From Pseudomonas moorei (GTDB lineage Bacteria > Pseudomonadota > Gammaproteobacteria > Pseudomonadales > Pseudomonadaceae), in the NCBI RefSeq assembly GCF_008801475.1, contig NZ_VZPP01000006.1:62001-126000 (forward strand): 64,000 nucleotides of DNA, read 5' to 3'. The notes beneath the pieces are model-generated. The model was not told the DNA's origin. It did no database searches and saw only the letters and a list, made by a program, of their open reading frames with translations. Shown in pieces: positions 1 to 8,440 of the stretch; within the stretch, counting starts at the first letter, position 1; each line of letters opens with the position of its first letter. Position numbers and translations under genes: made by a program.

Positions 1-677
1 TCCTTATCGCCCTTGCGCACGGCAATACCGGCGCCGCCACCGAAGTATTTCGGATCGTTGTACTCAGGGCCTACGAACGCGAAACCTTTACCGGCGTCGG
101 TTTTCAGGAAACCGTCGTCCAGGTTGACCGAGTCGGCCAGCAGCGCGTCAATGCGTCCCGACACCATGTCCAGGTTGGCTTCCTGCTGGGAACCGTAGCG
201 AACCAGGTCGATTCCGGCCGGTACCAGCACTTCAGTGGCAAAGCGGTCGTGGGTACTGGCGCGCAGCACACCGACTTTCTTGCCTTTGAGTTCGGTCAGC
301 GGGTCCTTCACATCGGTGCCTTCCTTCATCACGAAGCGCGCCGGGGTGTGGTAGTACTTGATGGTGAAATCGACGTTCTTCTTGCGGTCGTCGGTGATGG
401 TCATGGACGACAGGATGGCGTCGATTTTCTTGACCTTCAGTGCCGGGATCAGGCCGTCGAACTCTTGCTCGACCCAGGTGCACTTCACTTTCATCTGTTC
501 GCACAGGGCGTCGCCGATGTCCACGTCAAAACCGGTCAGTTTGCCGTCCGGGGTTTTCATCGAGAACGGTGGGTAGCCGGCTTCGATACCGATACGGATC
601 GGCTTGGCGTCTTCGGCCACGGCGGTCAGGGACAGCATCGACAGTGCCAGGGCACCGAACATCACTAGCTTCTTCAT
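1..677 (-). CDS. Cationic amino-acid ABC transporter substrate-binding protein (3' end outside window)
   Basis: Periplasmic binding protein of the HisJ/ArgT/AotJ family, which captures lysine, arginine, ornithine or histidine for an ABC importer. The first 225 codons are present; the C-terminus lies beyond the left edge. A Sec signal peptide ([19 protein letters not shown], cleavage near AVA-ED) is followed by the family's opening [11 protein letters not shown], then [22 protein letters not shown] and the [11 protein letters not shown] segment that lines the amino-acid site. The ATG at 677 has GGAGT about 6 bases upstream. It resembles P. aeruginosa AotJ closely, but the transporter genes that would confirm the substrate are not in view, so it may be a paralogue. 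Family is certain; exact substrate is inferred. Confidence 0.9.
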   Translation of the reverse strand, partial: MKKLVMFGALALSMLSLTAVAEDAKPIRIGIEAGYPPFSMKTPDGKLTGFDVDIGDALCEQMKVKCTWVEQEFDGLIPALKVKKIDAILSSMTITDDRKKNVDFTIKYYHTPARFVMKEGTDVKDPLTELKGKKVGVLRASTHDRFATEVLVPAGIDLVRYGSQQEANLDMVSGRIDALLADSVNLDDGFLKTDAGKGFAFVGPEYNDPKYFGGGAGIAVRKGDK

Positions 678-1010
678 TTATAACTCCTGTGTGCGGAGGC
701 TTTTATTGGCAGCTTTCGATTATCAGCTTTCGGTCGGTAGCTTTTGGCTGGTAAAGACCGAAGTGGCCGGCAGTCTAGAGTGGCTTCAGGAGGGCAAATT
801 GTGCTGAAGCGACAAATACTTACAGAAAAGTGGCCACAGGAAAGAAGGCCATTGTGGTGTGCGCCATCGCGGTGCAAAGACTGTCAGATAATCCGCTAAT
901 TCGGAAAAAGCCTACAAGAATTTGGTTGTTTTCCGACCCAAGAGTCGCGCTGGCGACCCAGCACTTTTTACGGCACATTGGCCGCCCACCCGCCCCTGAA
1001 GAGATGCGTG
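678..1010. other. Intergenic region between divergent genes
   Basis: This 333-base stretch separates the leftward binding-protein gene from the rightward amidotransferase gene and must hold both promoters. Near 707-755 an AGCTTT-containing unit recurs three times (AGCTTTCG twice, then AGCTTTT) at roughly 18-base spacing. No open frame with a convincing ribosome site and no RNA gene is visible. Confidence 0.5.
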
Positions 1011-1655
1011 ATGCCTTCCTTGAATCTGATCCAGCACCATCCCGCCGAAGGTCCCGGCGCTATCGCCCTGTGGGCCGAATCCCGTGGTGTGACGCTGAAC
1101 GTTTTTCGCGCCGACCTGGGTCAACTGCCGCCCGTGAGCGCCGCGCCGCTGATTTTGCTGGGCGGGCCTTTCGAGTCCAACGCCGGTCCGGCATGGCTGT
1201 CGGCCGAACGGCAGTGGCTGGCAGCCAGCCTGAATCAAGGCGCGGCGGTGTTCGCCATTTGCCTGGGCGCCCAATTGCTGGCGTTGAGCCTGGGCGGGAA
1301 TGTGCGGCGCATGGAGCGTACCGAGACCGGATGGACCACCGTGCACTTCGTCGATGGCCGGAGCCTGAACGTGTTGGAGTGGCACGAAGACGCCATCGAC
1401 CTGCCGGCGAATGCGCAGTTGCTGGCCAGCAGCGAACAGTGTGAGCAGCAGATGTACCGCATCGGACCGACGCGGGTGGGCCTGCAGTTTCATCCGGAGT
1501 GGAATGCCGAATCGGTGGCGGTTCTGAATGAGCATTTTGCGGATGAATCGCCATTGCCGCGGGGTCAGCAGGACAGCGCCGCCCATGCGACCGTGTTCGA
1601 GTGGTTGCAGGGGACGCTGGATGGGTGGTGGGAGGCGTCTTCAGGCACACGCTGA
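1011..1655 (+). CDS. Class I glutamine amidotransferase-like protein
   Basis: A 214-residue GATase1-fold protein that would release ammonia from glutamine or, like several stand-alone relatives, act on a gamma-glutamyl compound. The nucleophile-elbow cysteine sits in FAICLGAQLL (about residue 83), and the His-Glu pair sits in LQFHPEW (about residue 161), so the catalytic triad looks complete. The ATG at 1011 is preferred over a TTG 33 bases upstream because the protein then begins MPSLNLIQHHP, typical of GMP-synthase-like stand-alone amidotransferases; GAAGAG precedes it. It is monocistronic and ends just before a REP element. The acceptor substrate cannot be told from sequence. Confidence 0.8.
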   Translation: MPSLNLIQHHPAEGPGAIALWAESRGVTLNVFRADLGQLPPVSAAPLILLGGPFESNAGPAWLSAERQWLAASLNQGAAVFAICLGAQLLALSLGGNVRRMERTETGWTTVHFVDGRSLNVLEWHEDAIDLPANAQLLASSEQCEQQMYRIGPTRVGLQFHPEWNAESVAVLNEHFADESPLPRGQQDSAAHATVFEWLQGTLDGWWEASSGTR

Positions 1656-1705
1656 ACCGGTGAACCTGAGTACGCGATCGTCAAAAGAATTGAGTCGACT
1701 GATTT

Positions 1706-1747
1706 GGGGCCGCTTCGCGGCCCAGCGGGAGCAAGCTCCCTCGCCAC
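1706..1747 (+). repeat. REP palindrome
   Basis: Typical Pseudomonas repetitive extragenic palindrome. It contains the hairpin GGGCCGC..GCGGCCC followed by GCGGGAGCAAGCTCCCTCGCC. It lies between the convergent amidotransferase and rhodanese genes and may act as a transcription stop. One half of the large REPIN at 57251-57365 is nearly identical. Confidence 0.85.
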
Positions 1748-1753
1748 AGTTGA

Positions 1754-2188
1754 TCAGCATTCACACCCTATCGTCGCTTTGGCTGGACGTTGCACTGTGA
1801 CGCTCAATTCAAACCCCTCATCCAGCCACCCGGTCACACCACCGATCATCTCCTTGACCGGATACCCCAGCGCCGCCAGTTTCACCGCCGCCTTGTTCGC
1901 GCCGTTGCAGTGAGGGCCGGCGCAATAGACCACGAACAGGGTGTTTTTCGGGTAAGCCGCCAGGCCTTCAGCACTGAGCAAGCGCCCTGGAATATTGATC
2001 GCTCCGGGTACATGCCCGCGCTCGAACGCCAGCGGCCCGCGCACGTCCAACAGCGTGAAATCAACTTCGCCAGCGGCCTGACTGCCGTGGACGTCGGAAC
2101 AATCGGTTTCGAACGTCAGGCGATTGCTGAAGTGCATCAGGGCAATGGCCGAAGGGGCGGCGGGAATTTCGCGAACCAGGCTGGTCAT
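1754..2188 (-). CDS. Rhodanese-like domain protein
   Basis: A 144-residue single-domain rhodanese, a sulfurtransferase fold that carries persulfide sulfur on an active-site cysteine. The domain shows FTLLDVRGPLAFERGHVPGAINIP, with the conserved Asp and the GHxPGA turn, and an active-site loop VVYCAGPHCNGANKAA. The likely nucleophile is the first Cys (CAGPHC). No signal peptide is seen, so it is cytoplasmic. GGAG lies 7-8 bases before the ATG at 2188. It is transcribed divergently from the adjacent GlxA-family regulator across about 100 bases, which makes control by that regulator plausible but unproven. Confidence 0.85.
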   Translation of the reverse strand: MTSLVREIPAAPSAIALMHFSNRLTFETDCSDVHGSQAAGEVDFTLLDVRGPLAFERGHVPGAINIPGRLLSAEGLAAYPKNTLFVVYCAGPHCNGANKAAVKLAALGYPVKEMIGGVTGWLDEGFELSVTVQRPAKATIGCEC

Positions 2189-2289
2189 GGTCAGTACTCC
2201 TAAGTGTCGTTGGGTGTGAGCAGACTTTATCCGCCGGCCCATTCTCGCTAAAGTGGCGCACAAGACACTCACCGGGAATTTTCCGCCAA

Positions 2290-3264
2290 ATGCAACCCAG
2301 CCCTGAATTGGTCGCCATTCTGGCCTACGACGGCCTCTGTACATTCGAGTTCGGCATCGCCATCGAAATCTTCGGCCTGGCGCGGCCGGAGTTCGAATTC
2401 CCCTGGTACGAGCACAGCATCGCCGCTGTCGATCAGGGCCCGATGCGCGCCATGGGTGGCATTCAGGTGCTGGCCGACGGCGGCCTGGAACTGCTCGAAC
2501 AGGCCCGGACCATCATCATTCCCGGCTGGCGCGACCGCCAGGCAGCGGTGCCCGAGGCATTGCTCGCCGCCCTGCGCCAGGCCCATGCCCGAGGCGCACG
2601 GTTGCTGTCGATCTGTTCCGGGGTATTCGTGCTGGCCGCCACCGGGTTACTCGATGGTCACAGTGCGACCACGCACTGGCGTTACACCACGGAACTGGCG
2701 GAACGCTTCCCGAACATTCGGGTGGACCCCGATGTGCTGTATGTCGACTCAGGCCAGTTGATTACCTCGGCCGGCAGCGCTGCCGGCATCGATGCTTGCC
2801 TGCATCTGGTGGCCCGGGATTTCGGCACGCAAGTGGCCAACTCGGTGGCACGGCGGCTGGTGATGTCGCCACAACGCACTGGCGGCCAGGCGCAATTCAT
2901 TCCGACACCGGTCAGTCCTGCACCGCGCAGCGATCTTTCCCGCGTCATGCAGTGGGCACGCGAGCGCCTGCATGAACCGCTGGAAGTGCGTGACCTGGCC
3001 AGCGAAGCGGCGATGAGCGAGCGGACATTCCTGCGCCGCTTCACCGAAGCCAGCGGCCAGTCACCCAAGGCCTGGCTGCAACATGAGCGCCTGGGCCGCG
3101 CCCGCGAACTGCTGGAAAGCACCGATCAAAACACCGAGCAGATTGCCCTGCGCTGTGGTTATCGTTCGGTGGAAAGCTTCCGGGTGGCGTTTCGCAGCGT
3201 GGTCGGCGTACCGCCGTCGGTGTATCGGGAGCGCTTTGGGCGCGGGGTCAAGGCCCTTTCTTGA
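2290..3264 (+). CDS. GlxA-family transcriptional regulator (DJ-1/PfpI domain plus AraC HTH)
   Basis: A 324-residue regulator with an N-terminal DJ-1/PfpI-like ligand-sensing domain (about residues 5-175) and a C-terminal AraC/XylS DNA-binding domain (about 215-318). The sensor domain keeps the nucleophile-elbow cysteine in LLSICSGVFVLA (about residue 112). The HTH region contains LASEAAMSERTFLRRF and IALRCGYRSVESFRVAFR, the two helix-turn-helix units of the family. Relatives include GbdR, CdhR and ArgR, which sense quaternary amines or amino acids. Its divergent neighbour is a rhodanese gene, the likeliest local target. The inducer is unknown. Confidence 0.85.
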   Translation: MQPSPELVAILAYDGLCTFEFGIAIEIFGLARPEFEFPWYEHSIAAVDQGPMRAMGGIQVLADGGLELLEQARTIIIPGWRDRQAAVPEALLAALRQAHARGARLLSICSGVFVLAATGLLDGHSATTHWRYTTELAERFPNIRVDPDVLYVDSGQLITSAGSAAGIDACLHLVARDFGTQVANSVARRLVMSPQRTGGQAQFIPTPVSPAPRSDLSRVMQWARERLHEPLEVRDLASEAAMSERTFLRRFTEASGQSPKAWLQHERLGRARELLESTDQNTEQIALRCGYRSVESFRVAFRSVVGVPPSVYRERFGRGVKALS

Positions 3265-3265
3265 G

Positions 3266-3282
3266 GTGGCCTTGCGGGCCAC
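3266..3282. terminator. Small hairpin between convergent genes
   Basis: A six-base-pair stem GTGGCC/GGCCAC with a five-base loop starts two bases after the GlxA-family stop codon, in the 46-base gap facing cobF. There is no clear U-run, so its role as a terminator is only suggested by position. Confidence 0.3.
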
Positions 3283-3310
3283 GAAGCGGCCCGAACAGAC
3301 AAGGTAATGC

Positions 3311-4066
3311 TCAAGGCTTACGCAACAAATAGGTATCCATAATCCAGCCATTGGCCAGGCGTGCTGCCTTGCGCACCCGTTCGATTTCATCGGCCACGTC
3401 CTTGAGCCGGCCGCTGATCAGGATTTCATCCGGCGTCCCCAGGTAGGCGCCCCAGTAAATCTCGGTCTCCTGATCCGCCACCTGACGGTAAGCGTCCTGC
3501 GCATCGAGCATCACCACCAGGCTGTCGGCCTCGCTCACCTGCCCGGCGGCGAGGCGCCGACCCGTGGTGATCTCAACCGCGCGGCCAATCTGATTGAGCG
3601 CCACCTTGTGCTGCGCCGCCAACGCCTGAACGCTGGTAATGCCCGGGATCACCTCGTACTCGAACGTACAGGCACCTGAAGTCAGAATCGCCTGCAGGAT
3701 GCGCAGGGTGCTGTCGTACAACGCCGGGTCGCCCCACACCAGGAAAGCGGCACACTCCTCGTCAGTCATTTCCTCGTTAATCAGCCGTTCGAAGATCCGC
3801 TGCCTGGCCTGGTTGAGGTCATCGACACTGGCCCGGTAGTCCGCATCATCGCGATCGCGTTCAGGGCTTCGGGCTTCGACAAAGCGGTAGTGGCGATCCG
3901 TGATGTAGCGCTCGCAGATATCGCGGCGCAGGTCGATCAGCGTGTCCTTGCTCCGGCCCTTGTCCATCAGGAAAAACACGTCGACCGTGTTCAACGCCTT
4001 CACCGCCTGAATGGTGATGTAGTCGGGATTGCCGGCACCGATGCCGATGACCAGTAGCTTTTTCAT
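3311..4066 (-). CDS. cobF: Precorrin-6A synthase (deacetylating)
   Basis: A 251-residue SAM-dependent tetrapyrrole methylase. CobF methylates C-1 of precorrin-5 with loss of the acetyl group in the aerobic cobalamin pathway. The N-terminus KKLLVIGIGAGNPDYITIQAVKAL carries the SAM-binding glycine-rich loop, and later FLVWGDPALYDSTLRIL and YEVIPGITSVQALAA are characteristic of the family. The ATG at 4066 is chosen because GAGGAAGGG precedes it. It overlaps the stop of the upstream phosphatase-like gene by one base (TGATG), indicating translational coupling. No other cob genes are in the window. Confidence 0.9.
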   Translation of the reverse strand: MKKLLVIGIGAGNPDYITIQAVKALNTVDVFFLMDKGRSKDTLIDLRRDICERYITDRHYRFVEARSPERDRDDADYRASVDDLNQARQRIFERLINEEMTDEECAAFLVWGDPALYDSTLRILQAILTSGACTFEYEVIPGITSVQALAAQHKVALNQIGRAVEITTGRRLAAGQVSEADSLVVMLDAQDAYRQVADQETEIYWGAYLGTPDEILISGRLKDVADEIERVRKAARLANGWIMDTYLLRKP

Positions 4067-4635
4067 CAACACCCTTCCTCGAGGTCTGCTCCGGCCAGGC
4101 GAAGTCGCCAGCAACCCTGGAACCTCAGTTCGACGGTCGACAGCGGCTCAACATCTATCAGATTGAACGCTGAACCTTGCAGCACATGCGTCAGCGCGGC
4201 GCGGATGACAAACGGATGCGTCACCGCGACCACTTGACCCGGTGTCGCCTGCAGTGTGTCCAGCCAGGCCACCACGCGTTCAGTCACTTGACTCACCGAT
4301 TCACCACCGTGAGGCGCCGAATCGGGGTCGGCAAGCCAGGACTGGAGCCGTTCGCCTTCGTTTTTTTGCACATCGTTGATTCGCTGACCGCTCCAGCGCC
4401 CGAAATCGCAGTCCCGCAGGGCCATGACCACGTCTGCGGCGCTCCCGAACAGTTCGGCGGTCTGCCGGGTACGCTCTTCCGGGCCGCACAACAGTCGCGC
4501 ATGTTTGAATCGGGCACCACGAGAACCCCGCGCCGATTGCCAATCCATTTCCAGGGCTTCGTTCGTGGGAAATCGCGCCAATTTCTGTGCGACGGTTCGA
4601 GCGTGGCAGATCAGGGTCAAACGGGTCGCCTGCAC
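4066..4635 (-). CDS. Histidine phosphatase family protein with degenerate RHG motif
   Basis: A 189-residue phosphoglycerate-mutase-fold protein. The usual phosphate-binding RHG motif near the N-terminus reads LICHART, so the catalytic His is kept but the first Arg is replaced by Cys. The second catalytic His is present in VVAVTHPFVIRAAL, and HGGESVSQVTERVVAWL matches the family's mid-region. It starts with GTG at 4635 and its stop overlaps the cobF start, so the two form an operon. The setting suggests a step related to cobalamin synthesis (compare CobC), but the altered motif leaves activity uncertain. Confidence 0.75.
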   Translation of the reverse strand: MQATRLTLICHARTVAQKLARFPTNEALEMDWQSARGSRGARFKHARLLCGPEERTRQTAELFGSAADVVMALRDCDFGRWSGQRINDVQKNEGERLQSWLADPDSAPHGGESVSQVTERVVAWLDTLQATPGQVVAVTHPFVIRAALTHVLQGSAFNLIDVEPLSTVELRFQGCWRLRLAGADLEEGC

Positions 4636-5185
4636 AAAGGTTCACTCTGTCGATGGAAAGTCAGTACGGCGCCTCGCCGTCGGTGGTTGTGCAATTGTGC
4701 CGCAAGAAAGATTGCCTTGTGGGCCTTTCACTTCGTATTAAAAGCCATCTCCGGCCTGTTTATAGGCAATGCCCTACAAGATGTCCTGACATCCATGTAG
4801 CCACCGCCGTACGGACATTTCGCCCTGTTTTCGTGCGTTGAAAAACCCCTCGAAAATTAACTAGACATGCAGTGCGCCTTAAATAAATACTGCTTTCAAC
4901 GGACTATTAATCCCCCATCCAGCAGGAGCCCGGATGCCTTCTTTCAAAGACCCGAACATCGATTCCCGTCTGGACAGCCCACCGTCCACACTCAAAACCC
5001 CATGCAATCTGATCAATCCCTGCCGCCGTAATGACCCGGGATTGATAGCGCGCGCGGCCAACCTCGAGTAGCGACTGAAATCAGTGCGGACCTGGCAAGG
5101 CAACCGCCGATTCAATGCGTGGAAACCGACAGCGATAGTCAGGTCCGGTGCAAGCCGCCGGGCCTTTTGATACAGGAGTGCATCC
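4636..5185. other. Intergenic region upstream of aruF and the cobF operon
   Basis: 550 bases between divergent transcription units. It contains an AT-rich patch around 4845-4910 that probably holds the aruF promoter, and one possible small gene (4934-5071). I looked for a cobalamin riboswitch on the minus strand before the cobF operon and saw no B12 box. The rest shows nothing I can name. Confidence 0.4.
4934..5071 (+). CDS. Possible 45-residue small protein
   Basis: A short frame starting MPSFKDPNIDSRLDSPPSTL and ending ARAANLE. Its ATG is preceded by a good Shine-Dalgarno sequence, CAGGAG, with a 5-base spacer, the only strong reason to list it. It has no signal peptide or membrane segment. 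It lies about 115 bases upstream of aruF on the same strand and could be a leader peptide or a chance frame. No relative is recognised. Confidence 0.25.
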   Translation: MPSFKDPNIDSRLDSPPSTLKTPCNLINPCRRNDPGLIARAANLE

Positions 5186-6202
5186 ATGCTGGTCTTGCGT
5201 CCAGTGGTGTTAACCGACCTGCCCCAATTGCAGCGACTGGCTCGCGAAAGCCTGGTGGGCGTCACGTCCCTGCCGGACGACAGCGAACGCTTGCGCGATA
5301 AAATTCTCGATTCCTGCACGTCGTTCGAGCAAACCGTCCAGAGCCCGGGCCCGGAGAATTACTTCTTCGTGCTGGAAGACTCGACGACGCGGCGTCTGGC
5401 GGGCTGCTCGGAAATTGTTGCCAGCGCGGGGTTCAGTGAGCCGTTCTACACCCTGCGCAACCGCCACTTCAACAGCGCTTCGCGGGAGCTGAACATCGAA
5501 CATGGCGTGCCTGCACTGTCGCTCTGCCACGACCTCAACGGCCACACCTTGCTACGCGGCTTTCATATCGATCCGCAGCTGGTGCGCACGGCCTATTCCG
5601 AATTGTTGTCACGGGCGCGACTGCTGTTCATCGCCGCCCACGCGCCGCGCTTTGCCGACGCGGTCATCACCGAAATCGTCGGTTTCAGCAGCGATGACGG
5701 GCATTCACCGTTCTGGGATGCCGTGGGCAAGCACTTCTTCGATTTGCCCTATGTCGAGGCCGAGCGACTCTGCGGACTTGAGAGTCGTGGGTTTCTCGCC
5801 GAATTGATGCCGCAGTACCCGATCTACGTGCCGATGCTGCCCCAGGCCGCGCAAGACTGCATCGGCCGAATCCATCCCGATGGCCAGGAGGCCTTCGATA
5901 TTCTCGAGCGCGAAGGCTTCGAAACCAACAGTTATGTCGATCTCTTTGACGGGGGCCCGACGCTCCATGCACGCACCCGTGGCATCCGCTCCATCGAGCA
6001 GAGCCACATCGCTGAAGTGCGGACCGGCTCACCCATCGACGCCCGTGGCCGCTATCTGGTGAGCAATGACTCGCTGGAAAACTACCGCGCCATCGTCGCC
6101 GAACTGGACTACAGCGCCGGGCAGCCGGTGACCCTCGATGCCGCGATGTGCACGGCCCTGAAGGTGAACGAAGGCAGCCTGATCCGGCTGATTGCCTTGT
6201 GA
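5186..6202 (+). CDS. aruF: Arginine/ornithine N-succinyltransferase, alpha-subunit type
   Basis: A 338-residue AstA/AruF family acyltransferase, which transfers succinyl from succinyl-CoA to the alpha-amino group of arginine or ornithine, the first step of the AST pathway. Family landmarks are GVTSLPDD, NYFFVLED, SEPFYTLRN, SPFWDAVGKHFF, RGFLAELMPQYPIYVP and EGFETNSYVDLFDGGPTLHAR. A spaced GGAG lies upstream. It is paired with aruG, as the enzyme is an AruF-AruG heteromer. However, aruC, aruD, aruB and aruE, which normally complete the operon, are absent, so this may be a second, diverged copy with a different substrate. Confidence 0.85.
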   Translation: MLVLRPVVLTDLPQLQRLARESLVGVTSLPDDSERLRDKILDSCTSFEQTVQSPGPENYFFVLEDSTTRRLAGCSEIVASAGFSEPFYTLRNRHFNSASRELNIEHGVPALSLCHDLNGHTLLRGFHIDPQLVRTAYSELLSRARLLFIAAHAPRFADAVITEIVGFSSDDGHSPFWDAVGKHFFDLPYVEAERLCGLESRGFLAELMPQYPIYVPMLPQAAQDCIGRIHPDGQEAFDILEREGFETNSYVDLFDGGPTLHARTRGIRSIEQSHIAEVRTGSPIDARGRYLVSNDSLENYRAIVAELDYSAGQPVTLDAAMCTALKVNEGSLIRLIAL

Positions 6203-6263
6203 TCATTGTCCATGGTCGCGCCCAACGACGATGCCCCGGCAAGCCCGCAGAAGGAGTTGCAGC

Positions 6264-7298
6264 ATGATTGTTCGTCCGGTCCAGCCGACCGACCTGCCCG
6301 CCTTGCTCGCACTGATCCGGCAGACCGATTGCGGATTGACGTCGCTGCCGGCCAGCGAAGAGCGCCTGAACCATCGCTTGCGCTGGGCGCAAAGAACCTT
6401 CGCCGAACAAGTCGAGCGCGCCGACGCCGATTACCTGTTCGTACTCGAAGACGACGACCAGCAGGTGCTGGGCGTCAGCGCCCTGACCGGAGCCGTGGGC
6501 CTGCGCGAACCCTGGTACAACTATCGGGTCGGGTTGACGGTCAGTTCATCACCGGACCTGGGTATCGAGCGACACATCCCGACCTTGTTCCTGAACAATG
6601 AAATGACCGGTCAATCGGAACTCCGCTCGCTGTTCCTGCGGCCCGATCGACGCCAGAGCAGACACGGCCGGTTGCTGTCCCTGGGACGCTTGCTGTTTGT
6701 AGCCGAGTTCCCACACCTGTTCGGCGACAAGCTGATCGCCGAACTGCGCGGCCGTGCCGACGAACAAGGCTGCTCACCCTTCTGGGACAGCGTCGGCCGC
6801 CACTTTTTCAAGATGGACTTCAAGCACGCCGATCACTTGTCGGGTTTGGGCAACAAGGCGTTCATCGCTGAACTGATGCCACGCCAGCCGCTGTACACCT
6901 GCCTGCTGACCGAACAGGCCCGGGCGGTGATCGGCAAGCCTCATCCGAAAACCGAGCCGGCGCTGAAGATCCTCAGCGCCGAAGGTTTTGCCCACAAGGG
7001 CTACATCGACATCTTCGACGCTGGCCCGGTGATCGAGTCCGCCGTTTCGAGCATTCGCCTGGTGCGCGACTGCCAGTTACTGGAGCTGGCCATCGCCCCC
7101 CTGGACGACCAGGCCCCGATGTGGCTGATCCACAACCGTCGCCTGGAAAACTGTCGCATCACCGCCACTCCGGCGCGCCTGGTGGACGAGCGCCTGATCG
7201 TCGATCGCCTCACCGCCAAGCGCCTGCAACTGCAACCCGGCGACTCGGTCCGTGCCGTCCCCTTGCACCCGCAACAGCCGCAGGCGGTGGCAGCGTAA
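6264..7298 (+). CDS. aruG: Arginine/ornithine N-succinyltransferase, beta-subunit type
   Basis: A 344-residue paralogue of the preceding protein and probable partner subunit. Shared landmarks are DCGLTSLPASEERL, DYLFVLEDDD, REPWYNYRVG, CSPFWDSVGRHFFKM, KAFIAELMPRQPLYTCLL and HKGYIDIFDAGPVIES. The start at 6264 is fixed by AAGGAG with an 8-base spacer; a TTG 72 bases upstream lies inside the end of aruF and has no such site. The gene follows aruF by 61 bases. The IFDAGP motif aligns with LFDGGP in the alpha subunit. The uncertainty is whether this pair serves arginine catabolism or a related amino acid. Confidence 0.85.
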   Translation: MIVRPVQPTDLPALLALIRQTDCGLTSLPASEERLNHRLRWAQRTFAEQVERADADYLFVLEDDDQQVLGVSALTGAVGLREPWYNYRVGLTVSSSPDLGIERHIPTLFLNNEMTGQSELRSLFLRPDRRQSRHGRLLSLGRLLFVAEFPHLFGDKLIAELRGRADEQGCSPFWDSVGRHFFKMDFKHADHLSGLGNKAFIAELMPRQPLYTCLLTEQARAVIGKPHPKTEPALKILSAEGFAHKGYIDIFDAGPVIESAVSSIRLVRDCQLLELAIAPLDDQAPMWLIHNRRLENCRITATPARLVDERLIVDRLTAKRLQLQPGDSVRAVPLHPQQPQAVAA

Positions 7299-7446
7299 GT
7301 GCCTGCCGGCTCACCACCAACTGAGCGCCCATCCGCCATCGCCGACAAATTCGTCATCATTCTCGACTGCCCCGCGTGATAGCCTTTTACATCTTCGGCG
7401 TTGACACTTTTGCTCAAGCCCTTCCATTTCCATTGGTGGAACTCAT

Positions 7447-8316
7447 ATGTCCAGGCTTTCTCATCAAGATTTACGCCGCAACTTTCGCCAACTGTTCGCT
7501 TCCAACACCTGCTATCACACGGCGTCGGTCTTCGACCCGATGTCGGCGCGCATTGCGGCCGACCTGGGATTTGAAGTCGGCATTCTCGGTGGTTCGGTCG
7601 CGTCGTTGCAGGTACTGGGCGCCCCCGATTTTGCCTTGATCACCCTCAGCGAGTTCGCCGAACAGGCCACCCGCATCGGCCGTGTCGCCCAATTGCCGGT
7701 GATCGCCGACGCCGACCATGGTTACGGCAACGCCCTCAATGTCATGCGCACCATCGTCGAGCTCGAACGTGCCGGCGTGGCGGCCCTGACCATCGAAGAC
7801 ACCTTGCTGCCGGCGCAATTCGGCCGCAAGTCCACGGACCTGATCACCGTTGCCGAAGGCGTCGGCAAGATTCGCGCGGCACTGGAAGCCCGGTGTGACT
7901 CGGAAATGGCCATCATCGCCCGCACCCACGCAGGGATTCTGCCAGTACAGGAAATCATCAGCCGCACCAAGCAATACCAGGCTGCCGGCGCGGATGGCAT
8001 CTGCATGGTGGGCGTGAAGGATTTCGACCACCTGGAACAGATCGCCGAACACCTGAACGTACCGCTGATGCTCGTGACCTACGGAAACCCTTTGTTGCGC
8101 GACGACAAACGCCTGGCCGAACTGGGCGTGCGTGTCGTCATCGACGGCCACGGCGCCTACTTCGCCGCGATCAAGGCCACCTATGACAGCCTGCGCGAGC
8201 AACGCCAAATCTTCACCCAGGCCGCCGACCTGAGCGCGACGGAACTGACACACACCTATACGCAGCCGGCGGAATACATTCGTTGGGCTGAAGAGTTCAT
8301 GCACGTTAAAGAGTGA
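7447..8316 (+). CDS. Oxaloacetate decarboxylase, PEP mutase/isocitrate lyase superfamily
   Basis: A 289-residue TIM-barrel enzyme closely resembling P. aeruginosa PA4872, a member of the PEP mutase/isocitrate lyase superfamily shown to decarboxylate oxaloacetate to pyruvate. Typical segments are [45 protein letters not shown] and [10 protein letters not shown]. It keeps the Mg-binding DADHG loop but lacks the KKCGH-type loop of isocitrate lyases. The ATG has GGTGGAAC just upstream. It follows aruG by about 150 bases on the same strand; co-transcription is possible, as arginine catabolism feeds TCA carbon. Confidence 0.85.
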   Translation: MSRLSHQDLRRNFRQLFASNTCYHTASVFDPMSARIAADLGFEVGILGGSVASLQVLGAPDFALITLSEFAEQATRIGRVAQLPVIADADHGYGNALNVMRTIVELERAGVAALTIEDTLLPAQFGRKSTDLITVAEGVGKIRAALEARCDSEMAIIARTHAGILPVQEIISRTKQYQAAGADGICMVGVKDFDHLEQIAEHLNVPLMLVTYGNPLLRDDKRLAELGVRVVIDGHGAYFAAIKATYDSLREQRQIFTQAADLSATELTHTYTQPAEYIRWAEEFMHVKE

Positions 8317-8351
8317 GGGTGAGCAAACGCTAATCGCGTGAAACCCCATCC

Positions 8352-8440
8352 CCTGCTCGCGATGGACATCGACGATGACGCAGGCTGTCTGATTGCCCGC
8401 GTTGCCCGGACATTTATCGCGAGCAGGCTCGCTCCCACAG
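8352..8440. repeat. REPIN (paired inverted REP sequences)
   Basis: CCTGCTCGCGAT at 8352-8363 is matched by its inverse ATCGCGAGCAGG at 8416-8427, the latter continuing into CTCGCTCCCACAG. This is the classical REP doublet of fluorescent pseudomonads. It overlaps the start of the larger dispersed repeat described next. Confidence 0.8.

Noticed and set aside
4636..4850. Cobalamin riboswitch before the cobF operon
   Set aside because: No B12 box or the expected conserved helices could be found on the minus strand.
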